Positions 48,301-58,712 of a stretch of 64,000 nt of DNA are shown here, one piece after another. The position numbers were made by a program, and so were the translations under genes. The number at the start of each line of letters is the position of its first letter. The first letter of the stretch is position 1. The DNA is from Agaricus subrufescens (Eukaryota > Basidiomycota > Agaricomycetes > Agaricales > Agaricaceae), in contig CM057062.1 of assembly GCA_029945375.1 (NCBI GenBank), forward strand, positions 2,743,564 through 2,807,563, in the 5' to 3' direction. A model generated the notes under the pieces. It was not told where the DNA came from and searched no databases. It was given only the letters and a program-made list of their open reading frames with translations.

Positions 48301-49620
48301 GGTTTCCAATGTAACTGATTTCTCTGGTATATTATGGTGTTTGGTAAGTAGGCTCTCTCATCTGCGGCCTGTGACATTGGATAGCATTTAACTTATTTTG
48401 GCAGATAATAAAGCTATATGAGGCGGCGATGAATTGCATGGCAATGGGGCCCAAGAGTGGAAATTCAGTGTTGTATATGCCACTCTGCATTTGGCTCCTG
48501 ATCAGCCGCTTTGAAGAATATATTGATTTCCCATATGCGAGGTTGTTTGATATTGTTTTTGTGAGCCCTCTCCTCTTGATTTTCTAACTTTAGTGCTGAA
48601 AACTGTACATTAGGATGATTCCAGACATGATTTGTAACTCATCGTAAACTCAAGTTGGTGTAACCTAGGGTGGTTAATGGATAATGGATTTATGGTCACA
48701 CCATGTACCAAACTGTGGTTCTGTCATCCTGCTAGAAAAAGAGATTTTTTTGACAAGCCACCTGATCTATGGGATCCCTTTTGCAAAGTGAGGGGTATTC
48801 GTTTCCGCAATAGAAGTATATTGTTTATTGACTTGATTTTCAGTATGATCACGGAGGCAAGTAGAGGGGTAGAGGATGTGAATGGAGCACCAAACTGGAG
48901 ATGGATCAGCCTGGTTCAGGGATGTCCTTTTTGTTGTCAATGATTCAAACAGCAGTTGAAAGATTGGAAGCCCAAATCAGCTCATTATGTCATTCCGGTG
49001 TTGTTCATTTCTACCATTTGTCTTCTGTTGGAGGAGTGTCAGAGGTATGGAACTCTTGTATAATATACTGCTGTGTGTTGTTGAGTGATGAAAATCTGGA
49101 TATGATATGACAAGGGCATACTTCTGGAATTTGGAAGCCTTCCAGAATTTGTGACTTAGGGAATTTTTTTCCTTGTCACAGGTTTATCTGTTCATGTGAC
49201 ATCTCGATTAGATAAGTCGTTTTCGTTTACTAATACCATCAAACATGACTTTGACCTTCCCAAGTTCTCAACCGCTATTACTCATGGTTTAGACACTACT
49301 GCCGCTACCCTTCCCAGCAACCTTTCAGAACAAGAATTTAATGATTTCACAATATTGAGCGTACGATGGAGGAGATCAACCAAGGGAATTACAAGCAGGT
49401 TTGCACATTCCATCTCCACAACTGGCCCACCAATTTATTTTATGACACCAGATAGCATTGCAATTTCCCAATGAACTGCTCCATGACTTGGTTGCTCCCT
49501 ACAAGACTTTGAAGACTTGAGCTGAGAGGGGCAGGAAAGTCTATGTGTTGGCCAATACATCAGATGGCAAGTAAGCAAACACAGTTTTATTTTTTGTATC
49601 TGTTGAATTGAAGTTTGATT
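48300..49620 (+). pseudogene. Decayed coding-like blocks of unknown family
   Basis: Plus-strand pieces look coding but are interrupted: about 48405-48560 (IIKLYEAAMNCMAMGPKSGN..., then FEEYIDFPYARLFDIVF with a GTGAGC donor), 48677-48943 (contains FCHPARKRDFFDKPPDLWDP) and 49196-49474. Spacing is consistent with exons of one gene, possibly the continuation of the NLR-like relic, but stop codons and uncertain splice sites prevent a model. I do not recognise a domain. Confidence 0.3.
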
Positions 49621-50009
49621 TATGATATTTTAAGCCATTGCGTGGATGATGTTGCGGCAGTGCTGATCTTATTGTTCATTATGGACATATGTGTATGAGT
49701 TTGTAGGTCTTTTTGTTGCTCTGAGCATCTTGGATTGTTTAGTATCACAGAACGTCTTGCCTTCCAGTGATCTACATCTTTGGAAGTAAATCACTCAATG
49801 TTAGGGATTTGGAGGGGGCATATGAATCTTCCCCTTCTGCTACGCCATCCGCTGACTTGCTAGGAAAGGCACTGTTGAACTACGAGGTTTGTTACTCTCA
49901 CCTTGTGCGCAAGCCACACGCTCTCTTTGGCTTTCTCAAGTAAGCTGATAGTTGTATGTAGAAAATCTCTTACATCTCTGCAAAAAGGGTTTGAGTTGTT
50001 GAAAGTCGA
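49621..50009. other. Spacer between decayed fragments
   Basis: No gene or motif recognised. The stretch is AT-rich with short frames only. Confidence 0.3.
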
Positions 50010-50715
50010 GATCTTTCATTCACCACTGTGCACAAAAATATATCCTCCTTCCACTGCTGTAGTAGCGCAGGGTAAGGATTCTTTTCTTCCAGCCCAGTAT
50101 TGATTGAAATCTGACAGGGTCAGAACTCTTCTTGATGTTGTTAGGGAATTTGAGTGACCCTCCTCCTCTACACAATCAAATCCTCTCATTCTCTTGGCCT
50201 CCTCCAAGATTTGGTACACTGCCAAATGCTGCCATGGGTGAGCTTCCACTTTTGGAACTCTTGGGTTTCTTGTCTATAAATATCTCAACTTCTACAGGTC
50301 GGCTTTCAGTTCAGTGCGCTTCTTTGATACAGCCCCTACCGCCAAATTTAATGTTAATGATTCAGATAGCTGTGAGCAATATTCCCCAGACATTTCTCCG
50401 CTGATTGCATCAGTCTGCAGTCATGAAGACATTTCTCAATGAAACAATACACAGAGCAGAATGTGATTCTTTGAGGCATGACTGTCCCACAGGTGTTATC
50501 CTGGAACTCAAATGGCTATCATAGAACGGTGCCTGACCTTTATAAAACCCTTCACTGACATGAACAAGCTGCACTGGGAGCCCGGACGCCGCCAGGCTCA
50601 TCAAGAAACCCCCCCCCCCAACTTTGCTATAAGTCATCCATCAATTACATGCCGGACTACATCCGATCAACACTCTTTCTCAATCTCAGGTGCATCGCCC
50701 TCAAGTCCAGAGACC
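50010..50715 (+). pseudogene. Decayed NLR-like fragment, relic 2
   Basis: This stretch resembles parts of 46990-48300 in the same order (see relic 1) but is more compact. It contains the equivalents of the TGACCTT.AT.AAACC segment (near 50537) and of ATCAACACTCTTTCTCAATCTCAGG (near 50669). A run of 11 C residues at 50609-50619 disrupts the equivalent of the FHKSF motif. No intact frame remains. It runs directly into the captured fragment at 50716. Confidence 0.35.
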
Positions 50716-50990
50716 CCAGTCAAAGTTATACCAGCCTACATGGTCACACAATTTTCAATCCTCAATACTCCTTGCCGCAGATCAAGCAGCAACACCAGAA
50801 CTATACCTAGGACTCACACTACACCTGGATCACCAAACCCTCTATTACTGCCATTTCCTGGATCCACTTCATCGGGGTCTTCCATTTGCTCGTCCTATTA
50901 GCCAGGCCTGAGTGAGAGTATGTTTGCAAGTTTTTTTTCAAGTTGGATCAGAAGACATGAAAAGTTTGAGTTGCGTATTGCTGTCATGTA
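50716..50990 (+). pseudogene. Captured, decayed fragment of the 36045-37425 gene
   Basis: About 185 bp (50716-50901) match exon 2 of the 36045 gene at about 36720-36905. Exact blocks include CGCAGATCAAGCAGCAACAC and ACACCTGGATCACCAAACCC. In the matching frame the fragment still reads RRSSSNTRTIPRTHTTPGSP against RRSSSNTRTIPTTPTTPGSP, then stops after SGSSICSSY. Weaker similarity seems to continue to about 50990. No intron is included, so I cannot tell DNA copying from RNA-mediated copying. Confidence 0.75.
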
Positions 50991-52071
50991 AACCAATGCT
51001 TTAATTGCAGACTGTTGTATCAGAGAGATTGCGTCTCATGTCGTCGGGTTTTGTGTTTGGGAAGATGTTCGCTTTCATAGGCTGTGATGGGAGAAACTGG
51101 CCATGAAAACGTCAGTAGTGGGCTGTAGAGCATTCAATGCAGTATTGGTAATAGATACCGTGTTTTCTGGCATCATGGTCAACATCAAAATACCAAAGGT
51201 TGTTGTAGAAACTGGCAGAGCCAGCGCAGAGATACCGGCCTAGGCAGGGAGCATTGGTTGTGAAGACTGTTGTTGCATTGATAGGGTGTTTGCGACAAAG
51301 CAGGATGGTGAGGGCAGTTTGCTATCCGTGAAAGTGGGTGACAACGGCAGTGTAGAGGTGATGGGAGACATATGGAAGAGGAGATCAGCGAGGATGGACA
51401 AGAGTGGAGTAGGGAAAGTAGGCTCACATTGGCAAGGAACCAAGCAATGAGATAACCAAAGACAATTGTCGCATTTGTCTCATGATCGTTTGGAGGGCTG
51501 GGATGCCTGCTAGATTCCAGGGATAGGCTTTCCACTCGTCCAGGTGAGAGTACATGCTGCTGGTGTCAAAGAGGGGAACCTGGGGATTGCCCTACATGAG
51601 CCAGCGCCTGTGCCACAACAAAGAGACAACGCCACAGACCCAGTCCTGTCTGCACCTCATGCTCTTGAAGACGAGAGTGGACACCATGAGGACCCCGATG
51701 GTGCACCACCAAAAATGGTTGTGCAAGGGACATATCCTTGTGTTTCTCTGAAGGCACGCACCCAAACAAGGTTACCAGCCATGGCCTGCCCCTTGCCAGG
51801 ATGCCAGCTCTGGCACCACTGTGTCCTCCAGGCAGCATATGAAGTACCTGCAGATTGTCAATAAACCTGATCATTCCAAGTGCCCAAGGAGCAGCGTTCG
51901 ACCCCACCCATCCGCTATCTCCTCCCAGGCAGACACCACCCCACCCCCATCATAGTCCACCCCTCCTTTGGCCGCCACCAATGGCCACACAATTCATGCC
52001 TGTGCACTCCCCATTACAAACAATGCGTTCCAAGTGGTTGCCACTACGATCCCAGACACAGTAATGTAGCA
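50991..52071 (-). pseudogene. Decayed minus-strand coding-like sequence
   Basis: Minus-strand frames at 51185-51535 and 51566-51907 could be pieces of one gene, since the second leads toward the first across a short gap. The translation contains hydrophobic stretches ([20 protein letters not shown]). Internal stops are present further 3'. I cannot name the family. The last 150 bp approach the left edge of duplication copy 2 and hold nothing recognisable. Confidence 0.25.
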
Positions 52072-53926
52072 AGTTTATAATTAGTACAACCATAGCAATG
52101 CAATTGAGCGTGATCATTTGTGAGATGCCTCATGCTCGTTGCAAGCACGAGGCTGGCTGACTCTTTGCCACCCAACCTCATTTGCACAAATCCCCGCTCA
52201 TACTACTCCAACCCAAAGAGGTGTGGCTCGAACAATACACCTTTGCAATCCTCGCAGCTGACCTTTTGATGCAACTTTTGTCCTCTGTTTGTAGCACTCT
52301 CAGTCATGAAGTGCAAAATCAAAATCCCCAGGTGGTTGAAACGAAAGTGTAATAGCAATATGGTTGATCAGCCTGGGTCTGGAGGCTTTTCTGCGTCATT
52401 ATCAGAAATCTCAGGTATGTTGGTTGGTATTCTGGAATGGGAACACACTTGGAGTTTGTGATCCCCTCAGTTACTCCCGCACCCACCCAGCCGGCACCCA
52501 CCACCATTATGCGCAACCAATCCAACACCGAGGTTTGCCTTTTGACTTTACAAAACACACATGGTGCGTTTCTGCATATACTCGTATAAGAACACACTCA
52601 GAATTCACAACCACCTCATACCCCATGAGACCTGCCGAATTGACACCTATTGTGACTGTAGGCTGCAAATCCAGTGCTGAAAATCATGGCTTGTCTGTAC
52701 AGGATGTCCAAGGTGTGTTGTTGTGCATGTTTGTATGATGATAGAGTCAGGATACATGGTCGTCCCAGCCTCTCTCGCACCCACTCAGTCAACACCTATC
52801 ACCACCGTGGTCCATGGGTCCAGTTCTGAAAATTGTGATTTGTCTCTACCAGATATTCAAGGTGTGTCTTTGTGTGTATCTGAATGATGATGATCAGGGG
52901 TTCATGGTCGTCTCAGCCCCATCTGGTTCAGGAAACTACTTTGCTGGGGCTCATCACATTAACATTGGCACTGCCAACTTCACGGAAATCCAGGGAGAGG
53001 ATAAAATACAGTGTAGTAAGAATTGTCATGTCATCCCTTTACAAAGTAAATTCATTCATCTTACCCTCAGTGATGGAATTACTTTTAACATATGTCATGG
53101 ATAGTTCTGCACCAAACAATGCTACCTGCAGATATTGCCTTGGCTGTGATCCTGGTACATGTGAAACAATTCTCAAGTGGCTCCTAGCTTGGTTCAAAGA
53201 TGCCTCCCACTCCGAATCCCGTTTTCTCCTTACTGGTCCAGCAGGCGTCAGTAAATCTGCCATCATGCAGACTTACACGGAAATTGGGGATCATTGTGCC
53301 ATTCCCATATTTATTTCACGACCAAATAAATGTAACAACCTGAACCATGTTTTCACTGCCATCGGTTACCAACTCACTGATCAAATTGAGACGTACTGAA
53401 ACTATATCATTGATCGTGTCGCTACCAGCCCCAATATCCTTAATAAAGACATGGAAACTCAATTCCAGGTCTTCATCATCAAGCCATTCGTAGTCAGGAA
53501 TGTTGGAGCTGGCGGGCTGCCCTTGGCTATACTGCTGGATGGACTTGATGAACTCGAAGGTGCAGACGCACAACGGCGCATTATCCAGGTAATTGGGAAT
53601 TTTATACAGGATTATCCTAATGTGCCCCTTGCCTGGATCATTGCGAGTCGTCCAGAGTTCCATATAACCAACACATTCAATGAGCCGCCAATGCAAGGGC
53701 AGTTCAAATCATACACCATCTCCATCAACGACCCAGAGGCTCTCCAAGATGTTGCACACTTCTTGTCCAAGAGCTTCAATGGCATACAACGTGAGTTCGC
53801 TGGCCTCATCCCCCCAAAATGGCCTGAGGAAGCAAAGCTTGTGGCTGCTTCATCTGGCCTCTTCATTTTTGCTCAAACTGCGCTTTGGTTCATCCGGGAT
53901 CCTGACTACCCTGACCCTGTTTCATG
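52072..53926 (+). repeat. Segmental duplication copy 2, left part
   Basis: Homologous to 40235-42092 of copy 1, including the promoter flank, the N-terminal exons and the NACHT. It is interrupted at 53926 by an LTR retrotransposon; similarity resumes at 60463. Differences from copy 1 are dominated by CpG to TpG or CpA changes. Confidence 0.9.
53923..53926. repeat. Target-site duplication CATG, left
   Basis: CATG directly precedes the left LTR and recurs directly after the right LTR at 60463-60466. With one CATG the flanks join to sequence co-linear with copy 1 around 42092. Confidence 0.85.
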
Positions 53927-54175
53927 TGTACTGAAAGATAGTTGCTTGTTCGAGTAGGGGTAGATGTAGTAGAAAGATAATAAGAAGATGATTAATTAAA
54001 GTAGCTTTTCGAGTCGTTCAATTCTTCGGGTACAGGACGAAAACACTAACTACTGCCAAATCAACTATAAGGGTCTAACGCGTGACAAGTTACGGTAACT
54101 AAAAATGATGTAAACTATTTCAAATAAGTCCCTCTATCTGCTTCTTCTTCGACTAGCCACAACGACCTCACTACA
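53927..54175 (-). repeat. 3' LTR (sense of the element)
   Basis: 249 bp with TG...CA ends when read on the plus strand. It appears identical to 60214-60462. It follows the polypurine tract and is the downstream LTR relative to the minus-strand coding genes. Confidence 0.95.
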
Positions 54176-54190
54176 TCTCCCATTTTCTTT
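54176..54190 (-). other. Polypurine tract
   Basis: On the minus strand this reads AAAGAAAATGGGAGA directly before the 3' LTR, as expected for the plus-strand DNA primer of an LTR element. Confidence 0.7.
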
Positions 54191-54327
54191 AAATCACAAC
54201 TGTCCTCAGTTGTCCTTTCCTTTCTCTTCTCCCCTTTCTCCTTGTCCCTTTTCCTTTTCCCTCGAAACACCCTTTTTCGAGACTACTCTGCTCTTTTACC
54301 TGGGTCCCTGCTTTCCCCCCATATCCT

Positions 54328-56130
54328 TTACTCCTCCTCCGCTGTCGTAGACAATTGTTCACCACCTGTGAGTTCTGTCACCTCTAGCTCCATTTTTGAC
54401 CGTGCCTGATAAGGGATCAGACAAAATGCTGCAAATTTCAGCTTCGAGACCACCCCCGAAACTTCTGCAAGTGTGTAGGCTCCTTTTTCATGACGACAAA
54501 CAACAACCATAGGGCCGAAATATCGTGGGCGACATTTACGACCCACCTCTGGCTCAATTTTCTTATTGAGTACCAATACGAGATCTCCAGGTGTGAAGTT
54601 GTAATCCTTGATCTTGTTGCTATTTCGTTTCTCAAAGGCTTTTGTAGATCTCTTACGGGCCTCTACCACTCGTTTGTGCATTTCAGCAAGATTGTCATCG
54701 CGTTTTTCGAGTGCTCGTGACCTCGTGGCCAACAACTCTGCCTGTGTAAGTTTTCGTGTGACTGGGGGTAGGAGATATGTCGCCTCGGTGATGTCGAAGG
54801 GCAGGAGAGGTTCCACCCCATGTGTCATGTAATATGGAGTGTGTCCTGTTGCTGTACGCGTAGTGACTCGATCTGCCCAGAAGATATATGGTGCGTGTTC
54901 ATACCACTTTCGAATTTTGCCTTTACAAACTTTGACCAGGGCATCTTGAACAGTTCTGTGTGTCGTTTCTACTGCCCCATTTGCCTGTGAGTTATATGCC
55001 GAGATCCGTATGTGTCGAATATGATATTTTTCTGCGAGCCAGTCCAATGCTGCCACAAAAGGGGTACCATTATCGGTCACGATCTCTTCGAGTCCTCCCC
55101 ATCGACACAATATCTCTTCAAAGATGAATGCTCCAAGGGTGCGACCTGTTTCTCTTGAGAGAGAACGCCACTCCGGCCACCCTGTGAGACTGCAGCGAGC
55201 TTGTACAATATACCTATGCCCATGTGATGGTGGCATGTGCATTGTGTCAATATATGCCTTGCGGAAGAGGGGTGCTGGGATTTGTACTGTTGGTGGAATA
55301 ACGACTTGTTCTGTTGATCGTATCTGGCATTGGTGACATGTTGATATGTACCAGCGAATGTCATCGTCGATGTGGGGCCACCAGAATCGATCCACCATTG
55401 TTCGACGTGTTGCGAAAAATCCTTTATGCCCTAGCTCATCATGTGTCTTCATCAGCAGCTCGTACCTCTCCTCTCTTCCCATCACCACTACCTGATGTCT
55501 CCCACTGTACGCCTTCCTCCACATCTTGTTTCCTTTCACAAAAAACTGACTTGCTCTTTTCAGAAACCTTGTTCTCATCTTCTCGTCTAACCCTTCCGGC
55601 ATCTCCAACTTCTCCAAGAACCTCCTTATTTTCCTCAGCTCTGCGTTCCTCGCCTTTGCCTTTTCATCATCTGGTGGTGTCTGGCCTCCTTCCTGACCTC
55701 CACTTTGAATAATGACGTCCTCGTCATTCCCTTTACTCCACCCCGCTGTCAGTACCAACCCATCTACTCCTTTTCCCTCCTCACCCGCTCTTTCTAGGCC
55801 TGCTATCCATATACCACAACCCAACACTTCATCTACCCATCCTTCCACTTCCTCCTCAAGCTCCTCCTCATCCTCACTGTCCTCCTCTCCTTTTCTCCTC
55901 CTCGATAACCCATCTGGTCCCTTGTGTTTTGCTCCTGGTACATGTCGCAACTCAAAGTCAAACATCAGGATTGCTGCAATCCATCTATTCATTGCCGCAT
56001 TTGGGTGAACGTCGGGTCGGTTAATCATCCCTTTAATGTACTTCGCATCGACTTCCACAATTAACTTTCCTGCTCCCACCAGGTAGAGCTTACATGCGTT
56101 GATGGCTCGAAATACTCCATATAACTCCAA
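54328..56130 (-). CDS. Retrotransposon RNase H (C-terminal part) and integrase
   Basis: An open frame of 600 codons. The first 90 residues are the end of RNase H plus connection (LELYGVFRAINACKLYLVGA, HVPGAKHKGPDGLSRR). A highly charged acidic linker follows. The integrase zinc domain appears as HDELGHKGFF ... CHQCQ. The catalytic core carries the D (YIDTMHM), D (VTDNGTPF) and E (GAVETTH) residues of a DDE integrase. A basic C-terminal part includes FTPGDLVLVLNKK and RKCRPRYFGPMVV, as in Ty3-type integrases. The frame differs from the upstream RT frame, and RNase H is divided at the boundary near 56130-56163. Confidence 0.92.
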   Translation of the reverse strand: MELYGVFRAINACKLYLVGAGKLIVEVDAKYIKGMINRPDVHPNAAMNRWIAAILMFDFELRHVPGAKHKGPDGLSRRRKGEEDSEDEEELEEEVEGWVDEVLGCGIWIAGLERAGEEGKGVDGLVLTAGWSKGNDEDVIIQSGGQEGGQTPPDDEKAKARNAELRKIRRFLEKLEMPEGLDEKMRTRFLKRASQFFVKGNKMWRKAYSGRHQVVVMGREERYELLMKTHDELGHKGFFATRRTMVDRFWWPHIDDDIRWYISTCHQCQIRSTEQVVIPPTVQIPAPLFRKAYIDTMHMPPSHGHRYIVQARCSLTGWPEWRSLSRETGRTLGAFIFEEILCRWGGLEEIVTDNGTPFVAALDWLAEKYHIRHIRISAYNSQANGAVETTHRTVQDALVKVCKGKIRKWYEHAPYIFWADRVTTRTATGHTPYYMTHGVEPLLPFDITEATYLLPPVTRKLTQAELLATRSRALEKRDDNLAEMHKRVVEARKRSTKAFEKRNSNKIKDYNFTPGDLVLVLNKKIEPEVGRKCRPRYFGPMVVVCRHEKGAYTLAEVSGVVSKLKFAAFCLIPYQARSKMELEVTELTGGEQLSTTAEEE

Positions 56131-56162
56131 TTTTGCCTGTGAGTATCTCGATATTCTCTCGT

Positions 56163-57572
56163 TTAAATTGAACCAAATCTTGCAGGTCGACGATGTCCTT
56201 CTTTGTCTAATTGTGCCAGTATGAACCCGACTGCGATCACTGATGTATCAACTGCGAGAATGATGGGAAATGGTTGGCTGTAATCAATGGGCCGGATTGC
56301 TTCACACCTTGCTACTCGTTTCTTCACTTCCTCCATTGCCTCTCTCTCCTCCTCTCCCCATTTAAACTCTGCTTTTGTCACCCTCGTCAATTTTGTCAAT
56401 GGACCGCACACCTCCGCAAATCCTTTGATCCAGTTTCGTACCACACCTGCCATCCCCAGAAATCCTCTCACTTCCGACACCGTCCTACACTCTGGCCACC
56501 TCAACACCTTCTTTACTGTCACCTCATCCGGCCTCTGCCCTTCGTACGTGCATACTCTCCCTACCACCACTATCTCCGGTTGACATACTTGTAGCTTTTT
56601 CGCTGACACTGTTGCCCCTGCATACCAAAGACGATGTGAGACCCTATTTAGGTCTAGGGCATGTTCCCAGATGAACCGTCGTATACCTGGGTTCTCTTCT
56701 ATCACCTCGTAAGTCCCATCATCTTTCTCATACCGAGTTTTTGGGCCTAATACTGTAACGTCATCTAGGAAATTTGGTGCGTGTTCGGTTTCATCTTGGA
56801 GTAGGAATGCCACGTCGTTATGGAATATCCCTACTGATCCTGTCCAGCCCTGGGGCAACACTGTTAACCGCATTGTTCCTAGTGGAGTGTCAAACGTCGT
56901 AAAGTCCCTTGATTCATCAGCTAGGCTTCGGTGATCATATCCCACAAATATATCTAGACCCGAGTAAACTCCACGTGCCGCACATTGTTCAGCATATAGA
57001 TAAACGAGTGGGGGTTCTTGGGAGTCTTTGATGGTGACTGCGTTCAAGGGCGTGAGGTTATGCACTATCCGTATGTTCCCATCTTTCTTGGCTACTGTGA
57101 ACCATTGATGACGATATGAGCTGTAGGATGGTTCATAGACTCCAGACTCGATCTTCTGCTTTACGAGGGCCATGACTTTTTCACGAATGCCGGGTGGGAT
57201 TGGAAGGGATTTTCGGGACCATGGAGCATGGTCGGTGACTGGAATTTTGACTGGTGTGAAGTAGTCGTCCCAAAATCTTCCTTTCTCTGTTTCGTCCCAT
57301 GCTAAACCCATCTCGTTTGCTGCTAGCACCTGAACTATAAGTTTCCGCTCCTCTGGTAGTAGAAACTCATTTGTCATGATCCCTAGAGTCTCTACACGAT
57401 CCTGCGTAAGACGTTTTCCTGGCTGAAAGGGTGGGGAGTGTGCCGAAATGAGTGGTAAGCTGTCTAGTGGGTTTTCTGGAAACTTTCTGATAATACGGCA
57501 GTCTTCCGGCATTGTTCCAGGTACTGGGCGAACCTTGTTGGCAACCGACTTATAGGCTAGGCAATGTGCCAT
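56163..57572 (-). CDS. Retrotransposon reverse transcriptase and N-terminal RNase H
   Basis: A 469-codon frame. RT blocks include WFTVAKKDGNIRIVHNLTPL, the first aspartate in YSGLDIFVGYDH, LPQGWTGSVGIFHNDV and the catalytic FLDDVTVLG (the usual form is Y/F-x-D-D). The thumb/connection GFLGMAGVVRNWIKGFAEVC and the RNase H start ILAVDTSVIAVGFILAQLD follow. It ends at a TAA just after ARFGSI, where the homologous frame continues in another register at 56130. This is either an inactivating indel or an unusual frameshift site. Confidence 0.92.
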   Translation of the reverse strand: MAHCLAYKSVANKVRPVPGTMPEDCRIIRKFPENPLDSLPLISAHSPPFQPGKRLTQDRVETLGIMTNEFLLPEERKLIVQVLAANEMGLAWDETEKGRFWDDYFTPVKIPVTDHAPWSRKSLPIPPGIREKVMALVKQKIESGVYEPSYSSYRHQWFTVAKKDGNIRIVHNLTPLNAVTIKDSQEPPLVYLYAEQCAARGVYSGLDIFVGYDHRSLADESRDFTTFDTPLGTMRLTVLPQGWTGSVGIFHNDVAFLLQDETEHAPNFLDDVTVLGPKTRYEKDDGTYEVIEENPGIRRFIWEHALDLNRVSHRLWYAGATVSAKKLQVCQPEIVVVGRVCTYEGQRPDEVTVKKVLRWPECRTVSEVRGFLGMAGVVRNWIKGFAEVCGPLTKLTRVTKAEFKWGEEEREAMEEVKKRVARCEAIRPIDYSQPFPIILAVDTSVIAVGFILAQLDKEGHRRPARFGSI

Positions 57573-57629
57573 AGGATTATAAGTATATGATGATGCGAGG
57601 AGTACCTCCGTAAGTGAGTCTTCCTTCCC

Positions 57630-58631
57630 TCATATTTCCATCCCTCTCATCTCTTCCTCTACCAGCACCATCAACCCCTTCCTTGTCTTCTCCTCCCTCC
57701 TCTCTCTCGTTGGCACCACCACCTGTCTCCCTGCCTCCCTTGGATCCGTCACTATCACTTCCACGATTCCGCCGCTCTTTTCTACTTTCTGTAACTTCAC
57801 ACTACTCTGCCACGGTCTTCCCAACAACAACTGATATGGTGCTGACTTGACAACAAATGCATGTGCGTATGTTGGAACTCCCTCCACCATAATTCCAAGA
57901 TACTCGATGCATCCCTCTAGCTCTTCCTTTCCCCCATCCGCTGTCTGCATCATCATCTTCCTTTCTCGATTCACCTCCAACCCCAGCTCCTCACACAGGT
58001 CTTTTCGTATCAACACAATCTCTGACCCCTCATCTAACAACCCCATTTCTTTTATCTCCTTCCCCTCTCGTCCATGAATGACTACTTCCACTTCTCGAAG
58101 CGGTGTTGAGAAGTCTAGTGCTAGCTCCGGCCTTCCTGCTACCATTGCACTTGTTGTTGGAACCTTGTGAGTTGCCGAGACACTTATCATCAACCGTCGA
58201 AGATCACTGCTAATCGTGAGAAGTTCTTTCACAGTAATCTTCGGCACTTCCGTTTTGAGTATCCGTTGACAGATATCCTGGGCTACCTCTGGATTTTGGA
58301 GTTTTGGTTTGAAACGATATGCTGGCTTGGGCTTGGTAGACTTTTCTTTCCCGACTTCTGGTTCTGTTCTCTTTTCTGCTTCTTTCCCCTGTGCTCTTGT
58401 CATTGCTAATCCCTCTACCTCCTCCGTCCGCTCTAACTCTGTCATTGCTCCCCACACAAATCCTCCCTCCGAGATTACATCAACCTCCTCTACCGACACG
58501 TAGGATGTAAATGTCTTGTTTCCTGCAGGTGGTAAATGAGGTGGGCTCTCTCGTACTCCTGATGATGGTGTTGTATTCGTTACTAAAACCATTAATGGTC
58601 CTCCCCATCTTAGATCAACAGCTGCTTTCAT
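57630..58631 (-). CDS. Retrotransposon protease region
   Basis: A 333-codon frame in the same frame as gag and RT, separated from each by a single TGA codon (58713-58715 before it, 57628-57630 after it). An aspartic-protease-like motif LLDEGSEIVLI near residue 200 occupies the place of the usual D-[ST]-G, followed by YAHAFVVKSAPYQLLLGRPW, the second conserved part. The rest is Lys/Glu-rich linker. The ATG used here is internal to what was probably a continuous polyprotein. Confidence 0.8.
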   Translation of the reverse strand: MKAAVDLRWGGPLMVLVTNTTPSSGVRESPPHLPPAGNKTFTSYVSVEEVDVISEGGFVWGAMTELERTEEVEGLAMTRAQGKEAEKRTEPEVGKEKSTKPKPAYRFKPKLQNPEVAQDICQRILKTEVPKITVKELLTISSDLRRLMISVSATHKVPTTSAMVAGRPELALDFSTPLREVEVVIHGREGKEIKEMGLLDEGSEIVLIRKDLCEELGLEVNRERKMMMQTADGGKEELEGCIEYLGIMVEGVPTYAHAFVVKSAPYQLLLGRPWQSSVKLQKVEKSGGIVEVIVTDPREAGRQVVVPTRERREEKTRKGLMVLVEEEMRGMEI

Positions 58632-58712
58632 CCCTGCTGGGTTCCACTCAATCCGAGAGCCATCTGGATAGGATAGATGTCCACTAGGAACTGTAGCTAT
58701 GATTCTCCCTGC

